Below are positions 1 to 9,617 of a stretch of DNA of 64,000 bases, in pieces; the stretch's first letter is position 1; every line of letters begins with the position of its first letter. The notes below the pieces were generated by a model. It was not told the DNA's origin and searched no databases. It saw nothing but the letters and a program-made list of their open reading frames with translations. This DNA comes from Cyanobacterium sp. uoEpiScrs1 (lineage in GTDB: Bacteria > Cyanobacteriota > Cyanobacteriia > Cyanobacteriales > Microcystaceae): assembly GCF_947331815.1 (NCBI RefSeq), contig NZ_OX373462.1:2419961-2483960 (forward strand), given 5' to 3'. Position numbers and translations under genes: made by a program.

Positions 1-3
1 TCT

Positions 4-642
4 ATGTTAACTGTTGCTATCCCCAAAGGCGCACTCTTATCCGATAGTATTAAACTCTTCCAAAAGATTGGTTTGGACTTTGGGGATTTTTTGGAGCCCG
101 AAAATCGTCAATTGCAAATTACAGACTCTACTAACAACGCTAAAGCATTATTAGTTCGGGCAACTGATGTGCCTGCTTATGTCGAATATGGACAGGCACA
201 ATTGGGTATTGTTGGTTACGATTTGTTGCTAGAAAAAGCTCCAGTAGTGGCAGATTTAGCAGATCTAACCTTTGGTTATTGTCGAATGTCCGTTGCAGTC
301 TCTAAAACTAGTCCCTATAAACGCACTGTAGATATTCCCCCCCACGGAAAGGTGGCTTCTAAATTCGTCAATTGCGCTAAGGACTACTTCCATAATTTAA
401 ATCTACCTGTAGAAATCATCACCCTCTATGGATCAGTTGAATTAGGACCTATAACTGGAATGTCAGAAGCAATTGTGGATTTAGTCTCTACTGGAAAAAC
501 TTTAAAACAAAATGGTTTAATTGAAATTGATACTTTATTTGAAAGTACTGCCCATTTAATTGCTCATCCTCTAAGTTATCGCCTGAATTATTGTCAGATC
601 AATTCTTGGGTTAAAAAGATTAGAAATGTCAGAACATCTTAA
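4..642 (+). CDS. hisG: ATP phosphoribosyltransferase, short form (HisG)
   Basis: Catalyses the first step of histidine synthesis, joining ATP and PRPP to give phosphoribosyl-ATP in the cytoplasm. The 212-residue length and the lack of a C-terminal regulatory domain mark the short HisG form, which in known cases works with the HisZ regulatory subunit; hisZ is not in this window. The PRPP-binding segment is seen at residues 155-172 ([17 protein letters not shown]). The N-terminus MLTVAIPKG is typical of the family and the ATG is only three bases into the window, so any upstream partner is not visible. No gene follows closely on the same strand, so it may be the last gene of a transcript. The reading frame is intact. 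Confidence 0.95.
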   Translation: MLTVAIPKGALLSDSIKLFQKIGLDFGDFLEPENRQLQITDSTNNAKALLVRATDVPAYVEYGQAQLGIVGYDLLLEKAPVVADLADLTFGYCRMSVAVSKTSPYKRTVDIPPHGKVASKFVNCAKDYFHNLNLPVEIITLYGSVELGPITGMSEAIVDLVSTGKTLKQNGLIEIDTLFESTAHLIAHPLSYRLNYCQINSWVKKIRNVRTS

Positions 643-1059
643 TTATAGCTGTTAATTAATAAGTAATAGAGCATAATAGTACGATATCCGGTAACTGAGT
701 TTTTGTTTAATTTAGTAAAGTATTAAATTGAATAGATACTGAGATAATTACCATTAATGTCTATTCTAAATGTAGAAAATATCAATATTTTTTATTATAG
801 TTAACTTTAATATTGAGTTACTCTTCTAACACCATTGAAAATATAAAAACGTTTTTATGCTTTCTTATTACATAAGCTTCAAAGATATTCAATTAATTAA
901 GTATAGTCGATGTTGCTAATCCTTTTACAATTGCTTCTTGATCAAAAGTAAAAAATAAGAGATTTTTTATCAAGAAAATTTTAGCATCATTGTTGATCGT
1001 ATTGGACTAGTATACTTAACGTGCCGAAATTGTGCACATACTTTTTAATAAATAGTCTT
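643..1059. other. Gene-free AT-rich gap
   Basis: This 417-base space lies between the convergent 3' ends of hisG and ddl. I see no open frame with family-like sequence, no tRNA and no strong hairpin. It is A+T rich with short T-runs. It probably holds terminators for both genes, but none stands out. Confidence 0.5.
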
Positions 1060-2115
1060 TTAACTATTTTTTTCTAATGCTAATTGAATTAATCTATCAA
1101 CCAACTCAGAGAAGGGAACTCCTGTTGCTTCCCATAGTTGGGGATACATACTAAAGGCAGTGAACCCTGGGAGGGTATTAATTTCATTTATGAAGACTTC
1201 TCCGCTATCTTCTACATATAAAAAGTCTACTCTAGCTAGTCCCGCCCCATCTACTGCAGCAAATGCGAGAATGGACATTTCTTGAATTTGAGTGATGATA
1301 GAATCAGGAAGTTGAGCAGGAATGTGTAATTGTGCCTTACCGTCCGTATATTTTGCTTCATAATCGTAAAAATCACCATCATAAGTGATTTCCCCAATCA
1401 CTGATGTCTTTGGGTTTTTATTACCAAAAACTGCACATTCAACTTCTCTGGCGGTTACCCCTGTTTCAATAACAATACGTTTGTCATAACTTGCTACATC
1501 GTTGAGGGCTACTTTTAATTCAGAACGAGATCTTACCTTAGCAATTCCTACCGATGACCCTAAATTAGCAGGCTTCACAAAACAAGGATATGTTATAGTA
1601 TCTTCAATTTCATCACAAAAATTTGAAAAAATACAGGGATTAGACCATATATCAGTTCTGTCTACTGAGATATACTTAACTTGGGGTAATCCTGCCTGAG
1701 CAAAGACCATTTTCATGACAATCTTATCCATACCAACGGATGAGCCTAAAACTCCACTTCCTACAAAAGGAGTTTGCATTAAGGTTAATAGGCCTTGGAT
1801 TGTTCCATCTTCTCCATTAGGTCCGTGGAGTATGGGAAACCAAACATCCACCACACTCACTTCGAGGGGAAATTGCCATAGTTGTTGTGTAGCTACATTC
1901 TTATATGGTGAAGGAATTTCTTGCTCAAGTATCTGTTGTGCTGTATCTCCTGCCTGCCAAACTCCATTTTTTTGAATGTATACTGGCAATACCTCATATT
2001 TTCGGTAGTTATCTGGAGTGCTTAAAGCTTTCATGATTGTCTTTGCAGACTTGATAGAAATTTCATGTTCTCTTGATCGTCCCCCAAACAATAACCCTAC
2101 ACGTAATTTTGTCAT
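1060..2115 (-). CDS. ddl: D-alanine--D-alanine ligase
   Basis: ATP-grasp enzyme that makes the D-Ala-D-Ala dipeptide used in the peptidoglycan stem peptide. The 351 residues match the usual length. The N-terminal [17 protein letters not shown] motif is the Ddl signature. The segment [16 protein letters not shown] and the C-terminal [19 protein letters not shown], with the metal-binding Glu/Asn residues, are intact. The ATG is preceded by a GGGAG ribosome site about eight bases upstream. It stands alone with large gaps on both sides. Its retention means the organism still makes a peptidoglycan wall, which is normal even in reduced cyanobacterial symbionts. Confidence 0.96.
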   Translation of the reverse strand: MTKLRVGLLFGGRSREHEISIKSAKTIMKALSTPDNYRKYEVLPVYIQKNGVWQAGDTAQQILEQEIPSPYKNVATQQLWQFPLEVSVVDVWFPILHGPNGEDGTIQGLLTLMQTPFVGSGVLGSSVGMDKIVMKMVFAQAGLPQVKYISVDRTDIWSNPCIFSNFCDEIEDTITYPCFVKPANLGSSVGIAKVRSRSELKVALNDVASYDKRIVIETGVTAREVECAVFGNKNPKTSVIGEITYDGDFYDYEAKYTDGKAQLHIPAQLPDSIITQIQEMSILAFAAVDGAGLARVDFLYVEDSGEVFINEINTLPGFTAFSMYPQLWEATGVPFSELVDRLIQLALEKNS

Positions 2116-2802
2116 TGAAAATACTCCCTAATCATTACAAACAGAAATCGTACTTCACAGACTATAAATGACCTGCGTTATCTTATGGAAGTTCCGTCAA
2201 ATTAAGTAGTGAAATAAAAGATTCTAGTTACTTTTATATTCTTTTTATTTAAAAGCAGTAGGTTATTTTTATAATTGGTAGCAAATAACTAATAAATGAT
2301 AATATTAAGGATTAATATACTGATAATTTATCTCGTTTTTTGTACACGATATAAACAAGAATTTTAATTTCTACATTTCTGAATAAAGGCGACATTATTG
2401 TAGTTGTCGCTATTTTTAATTTTTTTATATATTCATTGAATGAATATATAATTTTTAATATACAGTTAGTATAGCGAGAATGCTGAGTTAAATCGCTATA
2501 TAAATATAATTTGTCAACAAATAATTGTTAATGGCTATTTTTTTCTAAAAAGTATTTTATGATGACATAAATAGTGCAAGATATTACGCTATTTATTAGC
2601 TAAACAATATTCATGATATACAAAGATAGAAAGCCCAGAAAGTTTAAGAAGTAATTTTAACAACACTTAAAAAAAGATTAATACTTTGAAATCTCATACC
2701 ATAATCATGTAAGAATGTTAGGTCTTGCACTTTTCATTATTTCGAATTTAACTCACACTAGGACTAAAAAAGTTTTTACTTAAGATAGATATGAACTAAT
2801 CA
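2116..2802. other. Gene-free AT-rich gap with a terminator-like hairpin
   Basis: Lies between the 5' end of ddl and the broken glgX. A 6-bp hairpin (2389-2394 with 2405-2410) is followed by a T-rich stretch on the + strand and looks like an intrinsic terminator, although no intact + strand gene precedes it. An 11-bp palindrome follows at 2427-2449. No other feature is seen. Confidence 0.45.
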
Positions 2803-4843
2803 ATGAATATTAAATTTTACCAGGTAATTCCCATCCTTTAGGAGCGAGTTGGGACGGAAAGGGAATTAATTTTGCTATTTTTTTTGAGAATGCAACGAGA
2901 GTTGATCTTTGTCTATTTGATAATCGAGGACGAGAAACATCTATCCCTTTAGAAGAAAGTATTTAATTATATATGGCATGGTTATATCCCTGGAATAAAG
3001 CCGGGACAGCATTACGGGTTTCGGGTCCATGGTCTATTTGACCCTACTAAAGGCAATCGTTTCAATCTAAAGCGATTACCGCCGACGTAGAACACAAAGA
3101 AGCTATCTTTAGTTACCCTTGGAACTGTGAAGATCAAGATCTAACTGCTTTAGAAATAGATGACGCACCGTGGGTTCCCAAAACAGTTGTGATTGATGAA
3201 AGCTTTAATTGGGAAGAAGACATCTTACTCCCACATCCTTGGCATAAAATTATCATTTATGAAACTCATATTAAAGGATTTACAAAAAAACACCCAAAAA
3301 TCCCTCAAAACTTGCGAGAAACTTATGGAGGACTAGCTCATCCTGATGCAATTTCCCATTTGCAAAATTTAGGCATTACTGCTGTTGAATTACTCCCTGT
3401 TCATCATTTTTTTGTGCAGCAAGGCCATCTAATTGACAAAGGACTAGCTAACTATTGGGGTTACGACTCATTGGGTTATTTTGCTCCCCATTCAGGTTAT
3501 AGCGCCTCAGGAACTAAGGGGCAACAGGTCACAGAATTTAAAAATATGGTAAAAACTCTTCATAAGGCGGGGATAGAAGTCATTCTTGATGTTGTTTATA
3601 ACCATACAGGGGAAGGTAATCATTTGGGTCCGATACTCTTTTTACGAGGTATTGATAACCGAGCTTATTACCGCGTAGATAAAAAAAACTTCGCTATCAT
3701 GTAGATTTCACGGGGTGTGGTAATTCTCTCAACGTCAGCCACCCTGATGTTCTTAAACTCATAATAGATAGTTTACGATATTGGGTATTAGAAATGCACG
3801 TCGATGGGTTCCGCTTTGACTTAGCAGCAACTTTAACGAGAGAAATATATGAAGTGGGAACTTTAGCGACTTTTTTCGATATCATTCATCAAGATCCGGT
3901 TTTATCGAATGTAAAATTAATTGCAGAACCCTGGGATCTTGGACAAGGAGGTTATCAAGTGGGACAATTTCCTCTACTGTGGTCAGAATGGAATGGAAAA
4001 TATAGGGATGAAATACGAAATTTTTGGCGTGGACAAAATAGCACTCTAGCGTCATTTGCTTACCGTTTTACGGGGAGTTCTGACCTCTACGAAATTTCCG
4101 GAAGAAAACCTAATGCGAGTATTAATTTCATCACGGCTCACGATGGTTTTACGTTAGCAGATCTGGTCAGTTATAACGAAAAATATAATGAAGTCAATGG
4201 GGAGAACAACAATGATGGAGAAATTTATAATTGTTCTTGGAATTGTGGGAAAGAAGGGAAAACAAATAATCCTGAGGTTTTAGCCTTACGAGAACAACAA
4301 AAACGTAATTTTTTAACTACTTTGATGTTATCTCAAGGAGTTCCCATGATACTAGGGGGAGATGAAACGGGGCGCAGCCAACAAGGCAACAATAACGGCT
4401 ACTGTCAAGATAACGATATTTCTTGGTTTAATTGGGATTTAACAAAAGTCGATCAAAATTTTTTGTCGTTTACTTAAAGGTTAATTAAATTTCGTCATCA
4501 ACATCCTGTTTTTCGGCGACGTAAATAGTTTAAAGGAAAAGTATTTCGCGGATCAGATGTAAGAGATATTATTTGGTTTAACCCTACAGGAGAAGAAATG
4601 ACCGAAGAACAATGGGAAAAAGAATTAGTGAAAGCTATTGGCATTTTTCTTAATGGAGAAAAAATTGGAACTCTTGATATCTACGATAATCATGTGATTG
4701 ACACTAGTTTTTTCTTACTATTTAATGCTGAAGAACATGCGTTAGAGTTTACATTACCTATTAATTTAAAGAATCAATCATGGAAGGTAGTAATTGATAC
4801 TAGCCCAACTCATTGGATAGATAAAGGAAAAGTCTATCAGTAA
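2803..4843 (+). pseudogene. glgX: Broken glycogen debranching enzyme (GlgX)
   Basis: Remnant of an isoamylase-type enzyme of the GH13 family that would cleave alpha-1,6 branches of glycogen. Family-like sequence runs through the whole stretch but in changing frames. It starts at ATG 2803 and shifts at once at a T-run before LPGNSHPLG. It meets a stop at 2964, resumes with [20 protein letters not shown] from 2974 in another frame, and returns to the first frame near 3069. It continues to 3704 with the PW..IIYETHIKGFT and VYNHTGEG motifs, then shifts at an eight-A run at 3681-3688. Frame 3 then carries [11 protein letters not shown] (Asp nucleophile region) and [11 protein letters not shown]. 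Two in-frame stops follow at 4475 (in place of Gln) and 4526 (in place of Trp). The C-terminal part ends at 4843. At least four frame changes and two nonsense codons make function very unlikely. Confidence 0.93.
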
Positions 4844-5222
4844 AACCAATCAATTACTAGTATAAAAAGAAGATCGTTGATAGTTTTATAAGCTATTTGA
4901 AATTATTATCAAACCAGGTTTTCCATTTGAATATGGTTCAAATTTTTTAAAATTTAATAGTCAGTTTTAAAAATTAATAAGTGTTTACTTTAAAACAAAA
5001 AAAATTATAAAATATGCTGATATATTTTATAATTTTAGGTGAAATTATTTAGATCATATTTTTTCCCAAAGCTTGGGAAGTGAAATGTGGAAATATAAAG
5101 TTATTTGTTATAGTTATATATTTAGTTCTTACCACTTTTTATAGTTAAATATAAAAATAGAAAACGTCCTAAAAATTCATTATATCCCAATAGTCAAATA
5201 TTAGAATTTATTAAGGCAATTT

Positions 5223-5277
5223 TAAACCATTATAGCTTTTATTTAAATAACTTTTAAATAAAAGCTATAATGGTTTA
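5223..5277. repeat. 25-bp perfect inverted repeat, 5-base loop
   Basis: The left arm 5223-5247 is exactly complementary to the right arm 5253-5277, with loop 5248-5252. On the + side it is followed by a T-rich tract (TATTTTTATT), so it could end transcripts running out of the glgX remnant. The stem is much longer than a normal intrinsic terminator. Confidence 0.85.
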
Positions 5278-5449
5278 GTATTTTTATTGCACTTTATTAC
5301 AATATCAATTTATATATCTTTATATACCTAATTATAATCAGCTTTCTAAAGAAAGAAAAAAGAAGTACTTTTCATCTTAAGCCATCTAGCAATTATTTTA
5401 TATGTAGGGAAAATATAGCTATCAATTGAGATCTGATGCTACTAATTTA

Positions 5450-5506
5450 ATATCTAAGCCAATAGCTTCCCACAAAATATTTGTGGGAAGCTATTGGCTT
5501 AGATAT
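5450..5506. repeat. 27-bp perfect inverted repeat, 3-base loop
   Basis: Arms 5450-5476 and 5480-5506 pair without mismatch around a three-base loop. It lies between convergent units (glgX remnant and atx1), so a two-way terminator is possible. An arm this long and perfect in drifting DNA suggests recent birth by fold-back copying, or selection for structure. Confidence 0.88.
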
Positions 5507-5609
5507 ATTTCTTACTAGGAAATTAACCTATATAAAAATTAAGAAAAATAGTGAATTAAGATAAATAGAATATCTAACTCTATTCTCAATTAATTTGGAA
5601 TATAAACGC

Positions 5610-5655
5610 ATATTGTCTGTAAGGATCAGCTATCATTCATACCTACAGACAATAT
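5610..5655. repeat. 12-bp inverted repeat
   Basis: Arms 5610-5621 and 5644-5655 pair perfectly across a 22-base loop. It sits about 140 bases past the stop of the copper chaperone gene on the - strand. It may be a terminator, but the loop is long. Confidence 0.6.
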
Positions 5656-5792
5656 ACATCTTAATTTTAAGAAATTAGTATGAATAACCGAACAGAATAA
5701 GATTATAAAAAAGTCAAAAAAAACAACACTCCAAAAAGTTAAATTATCAGATCAGAACTAACCCTTTTAAATTCTCGACAAAGAAACCAAAA

Positions 5793-5990
5793 TTAACTTT
5801 CAACAGTATGCCCTACTCCTTCAATAATTTTTCTTACAGTTTCTTCAGAAACATTTGTTTCAACAGTAACAATTTTTGTAGAGACATCAATAGATATAGT
5901 AGCCTCTGGATTTTCATTCCGGACTGCTTTAGTAATAGTATTTGCACAAGCTTCACAGGCAATACTAGGAACTCTAAATGTAATACTCAT
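5793..5990 (-). CDS. Atx1-like copper metallochaperone (HMA domain)
   Basis: A 65-residue single heavy-metal-associated domain. The CEAC motif places the copper-binding cysteines at 12 and 15. His61 lies in the last loop (GVGHTVE), the place where the cyanobacterial Atx1 chaperone has its extra copper ligand. The family hands Cu(I) to P-type ATPases (CtaA, PacS) that feed plastocyanin and cytochrome oxidase in thylakoids. Because no photosystem gene is seen here, a respiratory oxidase is the more likely end user, but this is inference. Downstream on the same strand from sufR (220 bases away), with a 17-bp hairpin in between, so probably separately transcribed. Confidence 0.9.
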   Translation of the reverse strand: MSITFRVPSIACEACANTITKAVRNENPEATISIDVSTKIVTVETNVSEETVRKIIEGVGHTVES

Positions 5991-6077
5991 AGCAAAACTA
6001 AGTAAAATATTTGAAACAGCTTCAATTATAACTCAATTTATATAAAATAGGGATATTTCTCAACTATAAAATTATAT

Positions 6078-6115
6078 AATTTACGCTTTATTTATTGATA
6101 AATAAAGCGTAAATT
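6078..6115. repeat. 17-bp perfect inverted repeat, 4-base loop
   Basis: Arms 6078-6094 and 6099-6115 pair exactly. It sits between the 3' end of sufR (6211) and the start of the copper chaperone gene (5990), both on the - strand, so it most likely ends the sufR transcript. No U-tract follows on the - strand. Confidence 0.7.
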
Positions 6116-6210
6116 GGTCTATAATCTATTTTTGAATAAAATCGATACTTCATCAACACATATTAGGATTAGTTTCTAATATGTTATTAGAGATAGTAAT
6201 TGATAGCTAA

Positions 6211-6870
6211 TTAATAGTTATTCTGAATTAAATACCCACAATTATGCTTCCCCTCATTAATCCAGTTAGTTCTTTCAATGATGCAATCAGGTAAAATTTC
6301 AGCAAACATTTCTAACTCATGACCGCAAACTGTAGGGTAAGATTCAGCGACTTCAGAAATTGCACAATGATGCTCTGCCAAGATATAGCCTTCCCTTAAA
6401 GATTGACAATTATTTTTATGATTAACTAAGTGTATTTCTGTCATGTAACCTTCTTCTTGCCGTAATTTAACTAATTTACTCACCCTTTCTTTAAGTGTTC
6501 CCCTGCCAATGCGTCGGCGATAATCTTCTGCTTTACGTTCCCATTGTTTCCGCAGAATTTCTCCTACTTGTTGTTCTCCTACAGTCTCAGTAAGAGTCTT
6601 AAGAAAGGAAACCGCAAATTCTCCATAGCAATTAGGAAAATGATCTCGTCCTTGTTTACTAAGATAGTAAATGTACTGAGGCCTTCCTAATCCAACTTTT
6701 CGAGATTGATGTTCAATCAAATCTTCAATTTCTAAATCTTTCAAGTGACGGCGAGTTGCTTGAGGTGTAATCTCTAGGGCCTGAGCTAATTCAGAAGCCT
6801 TAGCTTGACCATGTTTAAGCAAATAGTTAAGAATATCTTCTTTAGTTGAAGGAGGATGAATAATAGTCAT
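6211..6870 (-). CDS. sufR: SufR, Fe-S-binding repressor of the suf operon
   Basis: DeoR-type winged-helix regulator that represses sufBCDS when its own Fe-S cluster is intact. The DNA-binding region lies near residues 13-57 (ASELAQALEITPQATRRHL). Four cysteines have the exact spacing C-x12-C-x13-C-x14-C at residues 169, 182, 196 and 211; SufR proteins use cysteines of this motif as cluster ligands. I chose ATG 6870, giving TIIHPPSTKEDILNYLL, because known SufR proteins begin just before STKEDIL. A GTG at 6882 would add four residues and neither start has a clear ribosome site. It is divergent from sufB, and an operator fitting SufR lies in the shared region. The protein appears complete. Confidence 0.95.
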   Translation of the reverse strand: MTIIHPPSTKEDILNYLLKHGQAKASELAQALEITPQATRRHLKDLEIEDLIEHQSRKVGLGRPQYIYYLSKQGRDHFPNCYGEFAVSFLKTLTETVGEQQVGEILRKQWERKAEDYRRRIGRGTLKERVSKLVKLRQEEGYMTEIHLVNHKNNCQSLREGYILAEHHCAISEVAESYPTVCGHELEMFAEILPDCIIERTNWINEGKHNCGYLIQNNY

Positions 6871-6882
6871 CGTTTTTGTCAC

Positions 6883-7266
6883 TAACTAATTGAGTTGGAC
6901 TGAGATAAGCAGTAAGGAAGACATGAGTAGGAATATCCCAATCATTATGACTTTATTTTCGATATGTCTTTATTAAAGTCATATTAAAATCTTTTTTGAA
7001 AATTTTAATGTGACTTTGACAACAATAAGGTTGTTATTCTATTATAGAATAGGGTTAGAAAATAGAAAAATTGTTTTAGTAGATATCGCTCTTTCCTCCA
7101 AATAAACTCCCATTATAAATTCGTAATTTTCGCATTTTATATGATTAGGGGACATTTTGGACGGCTTATGGAATCACAAGAACTAAAACGGTTTGTTTTC
7201 GGATGCCGTATATTCGTCACCATTTGAGGTTGAGTACTCTCTATATATCTTAAGAGAATTTGTTGA
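6883..7266. other. sufR-sufB divergent control region
   Basis: A 384-base shared upstream region. Besides the main operator-promoter at 7016-7045, a weaker AACT-N5-AGTT repeat at about 6884-6896 lies just before the sufR start. It could be a second, imperfect SufR site for autoregulation, but the fit is poor. No other feature is seen. Confidence 0.5.
7016..7045 (+). promoter_or_regulatory. suf promoter with overlapping SufR operator
   Basis: A -35 box TTGACA is at 7016-7021 and a -10 box TATTAT at 7040-7045, with an 18-base spacer. Between them, touching the -35 box, lies CAAC-N6-GTTG at 7020-7033, extended by one more pair (A7019/T7034). This is the inverted repeat reported as the SufR recognition site in cyanobacteria. 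Binding here would block RNA polymerase directly. The predicted transcript starts near 7052 and leaves a leader of about 240 bases before sufB. Confidence 0.82.
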
Positions 7267-7290
7267 ATGGAAACGGAGAACATACAATTT

Positions 7291-8733
7291 ATGAGTGAGA
7301 CATCAGTTAAAATACTAGTTAACCAATCCTATAAGTATGGGTTTATTACCGACATTGAATCCGATAAGATTCCTAATGGCATCAATGAGGATATTATTCG
7401 TCTAATTTCTGCGAAAAAAAAAGAACCAGATTTTATGTTGGATTTTCGTTTAAAAGCTTATAAACAATGGCAAAAAATGACGGAACCAACTTGGTCTCAC
7501 GTTACTTATCCGCCTATTGACTATCAAAATATTGTTTATTATTCTGCTCCTAAACAGAACAAAGAAAAATTAGGGAGTCTTGATGAAGTTGATCCTACTT
7601 TACTTGAAACTTTTGAAAAATTAGGCATTCCTTTATCTGAACAAAAACGACTAGGTAATGTAGCAGTAGATGCTATTTTTGATAGTGTTTCTGTTGCAAC
7701 AACTTTTAAAGAAAAACTAGCTGAATCTGGGGTCATCTTTTGTTCTATTTCAGAAGCTTTACAAGAACATCCTAATTTAATTCAGAAATATCTCGGTTCA
7801 GTGGTTTCAGCTAATGATAATTTCTTTGCTGCTCTCAATTCAGCAGTTTTTAGTGATGGATCTTTTGTATTCATTCCAAAAGGAACTAAATGCCCCATGG
7901 AATTATCTACTTATTTTCGGATTAACAGCGGAGATACAGGGCAATTTGAACGTACATTAATTGTAGCTGAGGAAGAGGCTTCCGTTAGCTATTTAGAAGG
8001 ATGTACCGCACCGATGTATGATAGTAACCAACTCCATGCGGCTGTGGTAGAATTAGTGGCTTTAGATAATGCTGATATTAAATACTCCACTGTCCAAAAT
8101 TGGTATGCAGGAGATGAAAATGGCAGAGGAGGAATATACAACTTTGTTACCAAGCGAGGGCTGTGCAAAGGTGTTAACTCCAAGATTTCTTGGACTCAAG
8201 TAGAAACAGGTTCTGCTATTACTTGGAAATACCCAAGTTGTGTGTTGGCGGGTGATAATTCAGTTGGGGAATTTTATTCAATTGCCCTTACTAACAATAA
8301 GCAACAGGCCGATACAGGAACGAAAATGGTTCATGTTGGTAAAAACACTCGTAGTACTATCATATCTAAAGGCATTTCTGCAGGTAATTCTAAAAACAGC
8401 TATCGTGGATTGGTAAAAATAGGAGCGAAAGCTACGGGCTCGAGAAATTACTCTCAATGTGATTCAATGTTGATTGGAGATAATGCTGAAGCTAATACCT
8501 TTCCATACATTCAAGCAAATAATAACAACTCAACAGTAGAACATGAAGCTTCGACTTCTAAAATTGGGGAAGACCAATTATTTTACTTTGCTCAACGAGG
8601 TATCTCTGAAGAAGATGCTGTCTCTATGCTAGTAAGTGGTTTCTGTCAGGATGTCTTAAGTGAGTTACCGATGGAATTTGCTGCCGAAGCCGACAAATTA
8701 CTGGGTCTAAAATTAGAAAAAACTGTCGGTTAA
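7291..8733 (+). CDS. sufB: Fe-S cluster assembly scaffold protein SufB
   Basis: Central scaffold of the SufBCD complex, on which Fe-S clusters are built with sulfur from SufS. The frame gives 480 residues from ATG 7291 ([18 protein letters not shown]). This start fits the family N-terminus and has GGAG ten bases upstream; an in-frame ATG at 7267 would add eight residues. The C-terminal region [19 protein letters not shown] and the SufBD core are intact. First gene of sufB-C-D-S, 75 bases before sufC. SufR regulation is expected from the operator upstream. Suf is the main Fe-S pathway of cyanobacteria and would serve ferredoxins and, if present, nitrogenase. Confidence 0.97.
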   Translation: MSETSVKILVNQSYKYGFITDIESDKIPNGINEDIIRLISAKKKEPDFMLDFRLKAYKQWQKMTEPTWSHVTYPPIDYQNIVYYSAPKQNKEKLGSLDEVDPTLLETFEKLGIPLSEQKRLGNVAVDAIFDSVSVATTFKEKLAESGVIFCSISEALQEHPNLIQKYLGSVVSANDNFFAALNSAVFSDGSFVFIPKGTKCPMELSTYFRINSGDTGQFERTLIVAEEEASVSYLEGCTAPMYDSNQLHAAVVELVALDNADIKYSTVQNWYAGDENGRGGIYNFVTKRGLCKGVNSKISWTQVETGSAITWKYPSCVLAGDNSVGEFYSIALTNNKQQADTGTKMVHVGKNTRSTIISKGISAGNSKNSYRGLVKIGAKATGSRNYSQCDSMLIGDNAEANTFPYIQANNNNSTVEHEASTSKIGEDQLFYFAQRGISEEDAVSMLVSGFCQDVLSELPMEFAAEADKLLGLKLEKTVG

Positions 8734-8808
8734 TTTAAGGTAAATAATATCTGCCGTAATTAAAGTTTACAGCACAAAAAATCTAGTTATTAATTACTAC
8801 TGAAATCA

Positions 8809-9579
8809 ATGAGTGAAATTATTCTATCTATTCAAAATCTAACGGCTAATGTTGAAGGAAAACCTATCCTGAAAGGTGTTAATCTGGAAATAAAATCAGG
8901 GGAAATTCATGCAATCATGGGAAGGAATGGGTCTGGAAAAAGTACTCTGTCAAAAATTTTGGCGGGACATCCTGATTATGAAATAACTGGTGGAGATATA
9001 TTTTATAAAGGAGAAGGAATTCTCGATAAAAGTCCAGATGAACGGGCGAATCTAGGAATTTTTTTGGCTTTTCAGTATCCTTTGGAAATTCCAGGAGTAA
9101 GTAATTTAGATTTCTTAAGGGTAGCCTACAATGCGCATCGAAAGTATCAAGGATTAGAGGAAATAGATACCTTTGATTTTGAAGACTTAGTAGAAGAAAA
9201 GCTAGACATTGTCAAGATGAACTCAAGCTTTTTAGAGAGAAGTTTGAATGAAGGATTTTCCGGGGGAGAAAAAAAACGCAATGAAGTTTTACAAATGGCT
9301 TTATTAGAACCCACTTTAGGTATTTTAGATGAGATTGATTCAGGATTAGACATTGATGCATTAAGGATTGTTGCTAATGGGGTAAACAAATTAGCTACTA
9401 ATAAGAACGCTTTTTTGTTGATTACTCATTACCAAAGGTTACTTAACTACATTGAACCTCAGTATATCCACGTAATGCATAATGGACAAATTGTGAAGAC
9501 GGGAGGGAAAGAATTAGCTCTTGAACTTGAAGAAAGCGGTTATGATTTTATCGAAGAAAAACTGTTGGCCAAGGCTTAA
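8809..9579 (+). CDS. sufC: Suf system ATPase SufC
   Basis: ABC-type soluble ATPase of the SufBCD scaffold; it drives the shape changes needed for cluster assembly. The 256 residues contain Walker [10 protein letters not shown] near residue 38, the signature FSGGEKKR and Walker [13 protein letters not shown] followed by the H-loop ITHYQ. This order and the EKKR variant of the signature are typical of SufC rather than of a membrane transporter. It lies between sufB and sufD with short spacers of 75 and 38 bases, which indicates one operon. The frame is complete and nothing looks degraded. Confidence 0.97.
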   Translation: MSEIILSIQNLTANVEGKPILKGVNLEIKSGEIHAIMGRNGSGKSTLSKILAGHPDYEITGGDIFYKGEGILDKSPDERANLGIFLAFQYPLEIPGVSNLDFLRVAYNAHRKYQGLEEIDTFDFEDLVEEKLDIVKMNSSFLERSLNEGFSGGEKKRNEVLQMALLEPTLGILDEIDSGLDIDALRIVANGVNKLATNKNAFLLITHYQRLLNYIEPQYIHVMHNGQIVKTGGKELALELEESGYDFIEEKLLAKA

Positions 9580-9617
9580 AAGTATCACCAAAAACTTATC
9601 ATAAGGAAAGTGATTTT

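Larger units (their letters stand above)
4844..5792. other. Gap holding three long inverted repeats
   Basis: A 949-base non-coding stretch between the end of broken glgX and the 3' end of the copper chaperone gene. No protein-like frame is seen. Its only clear contents are the three hairpins listed separately (5223-5277, 5450-5506, 5610-5655). Confidence 0.6.
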
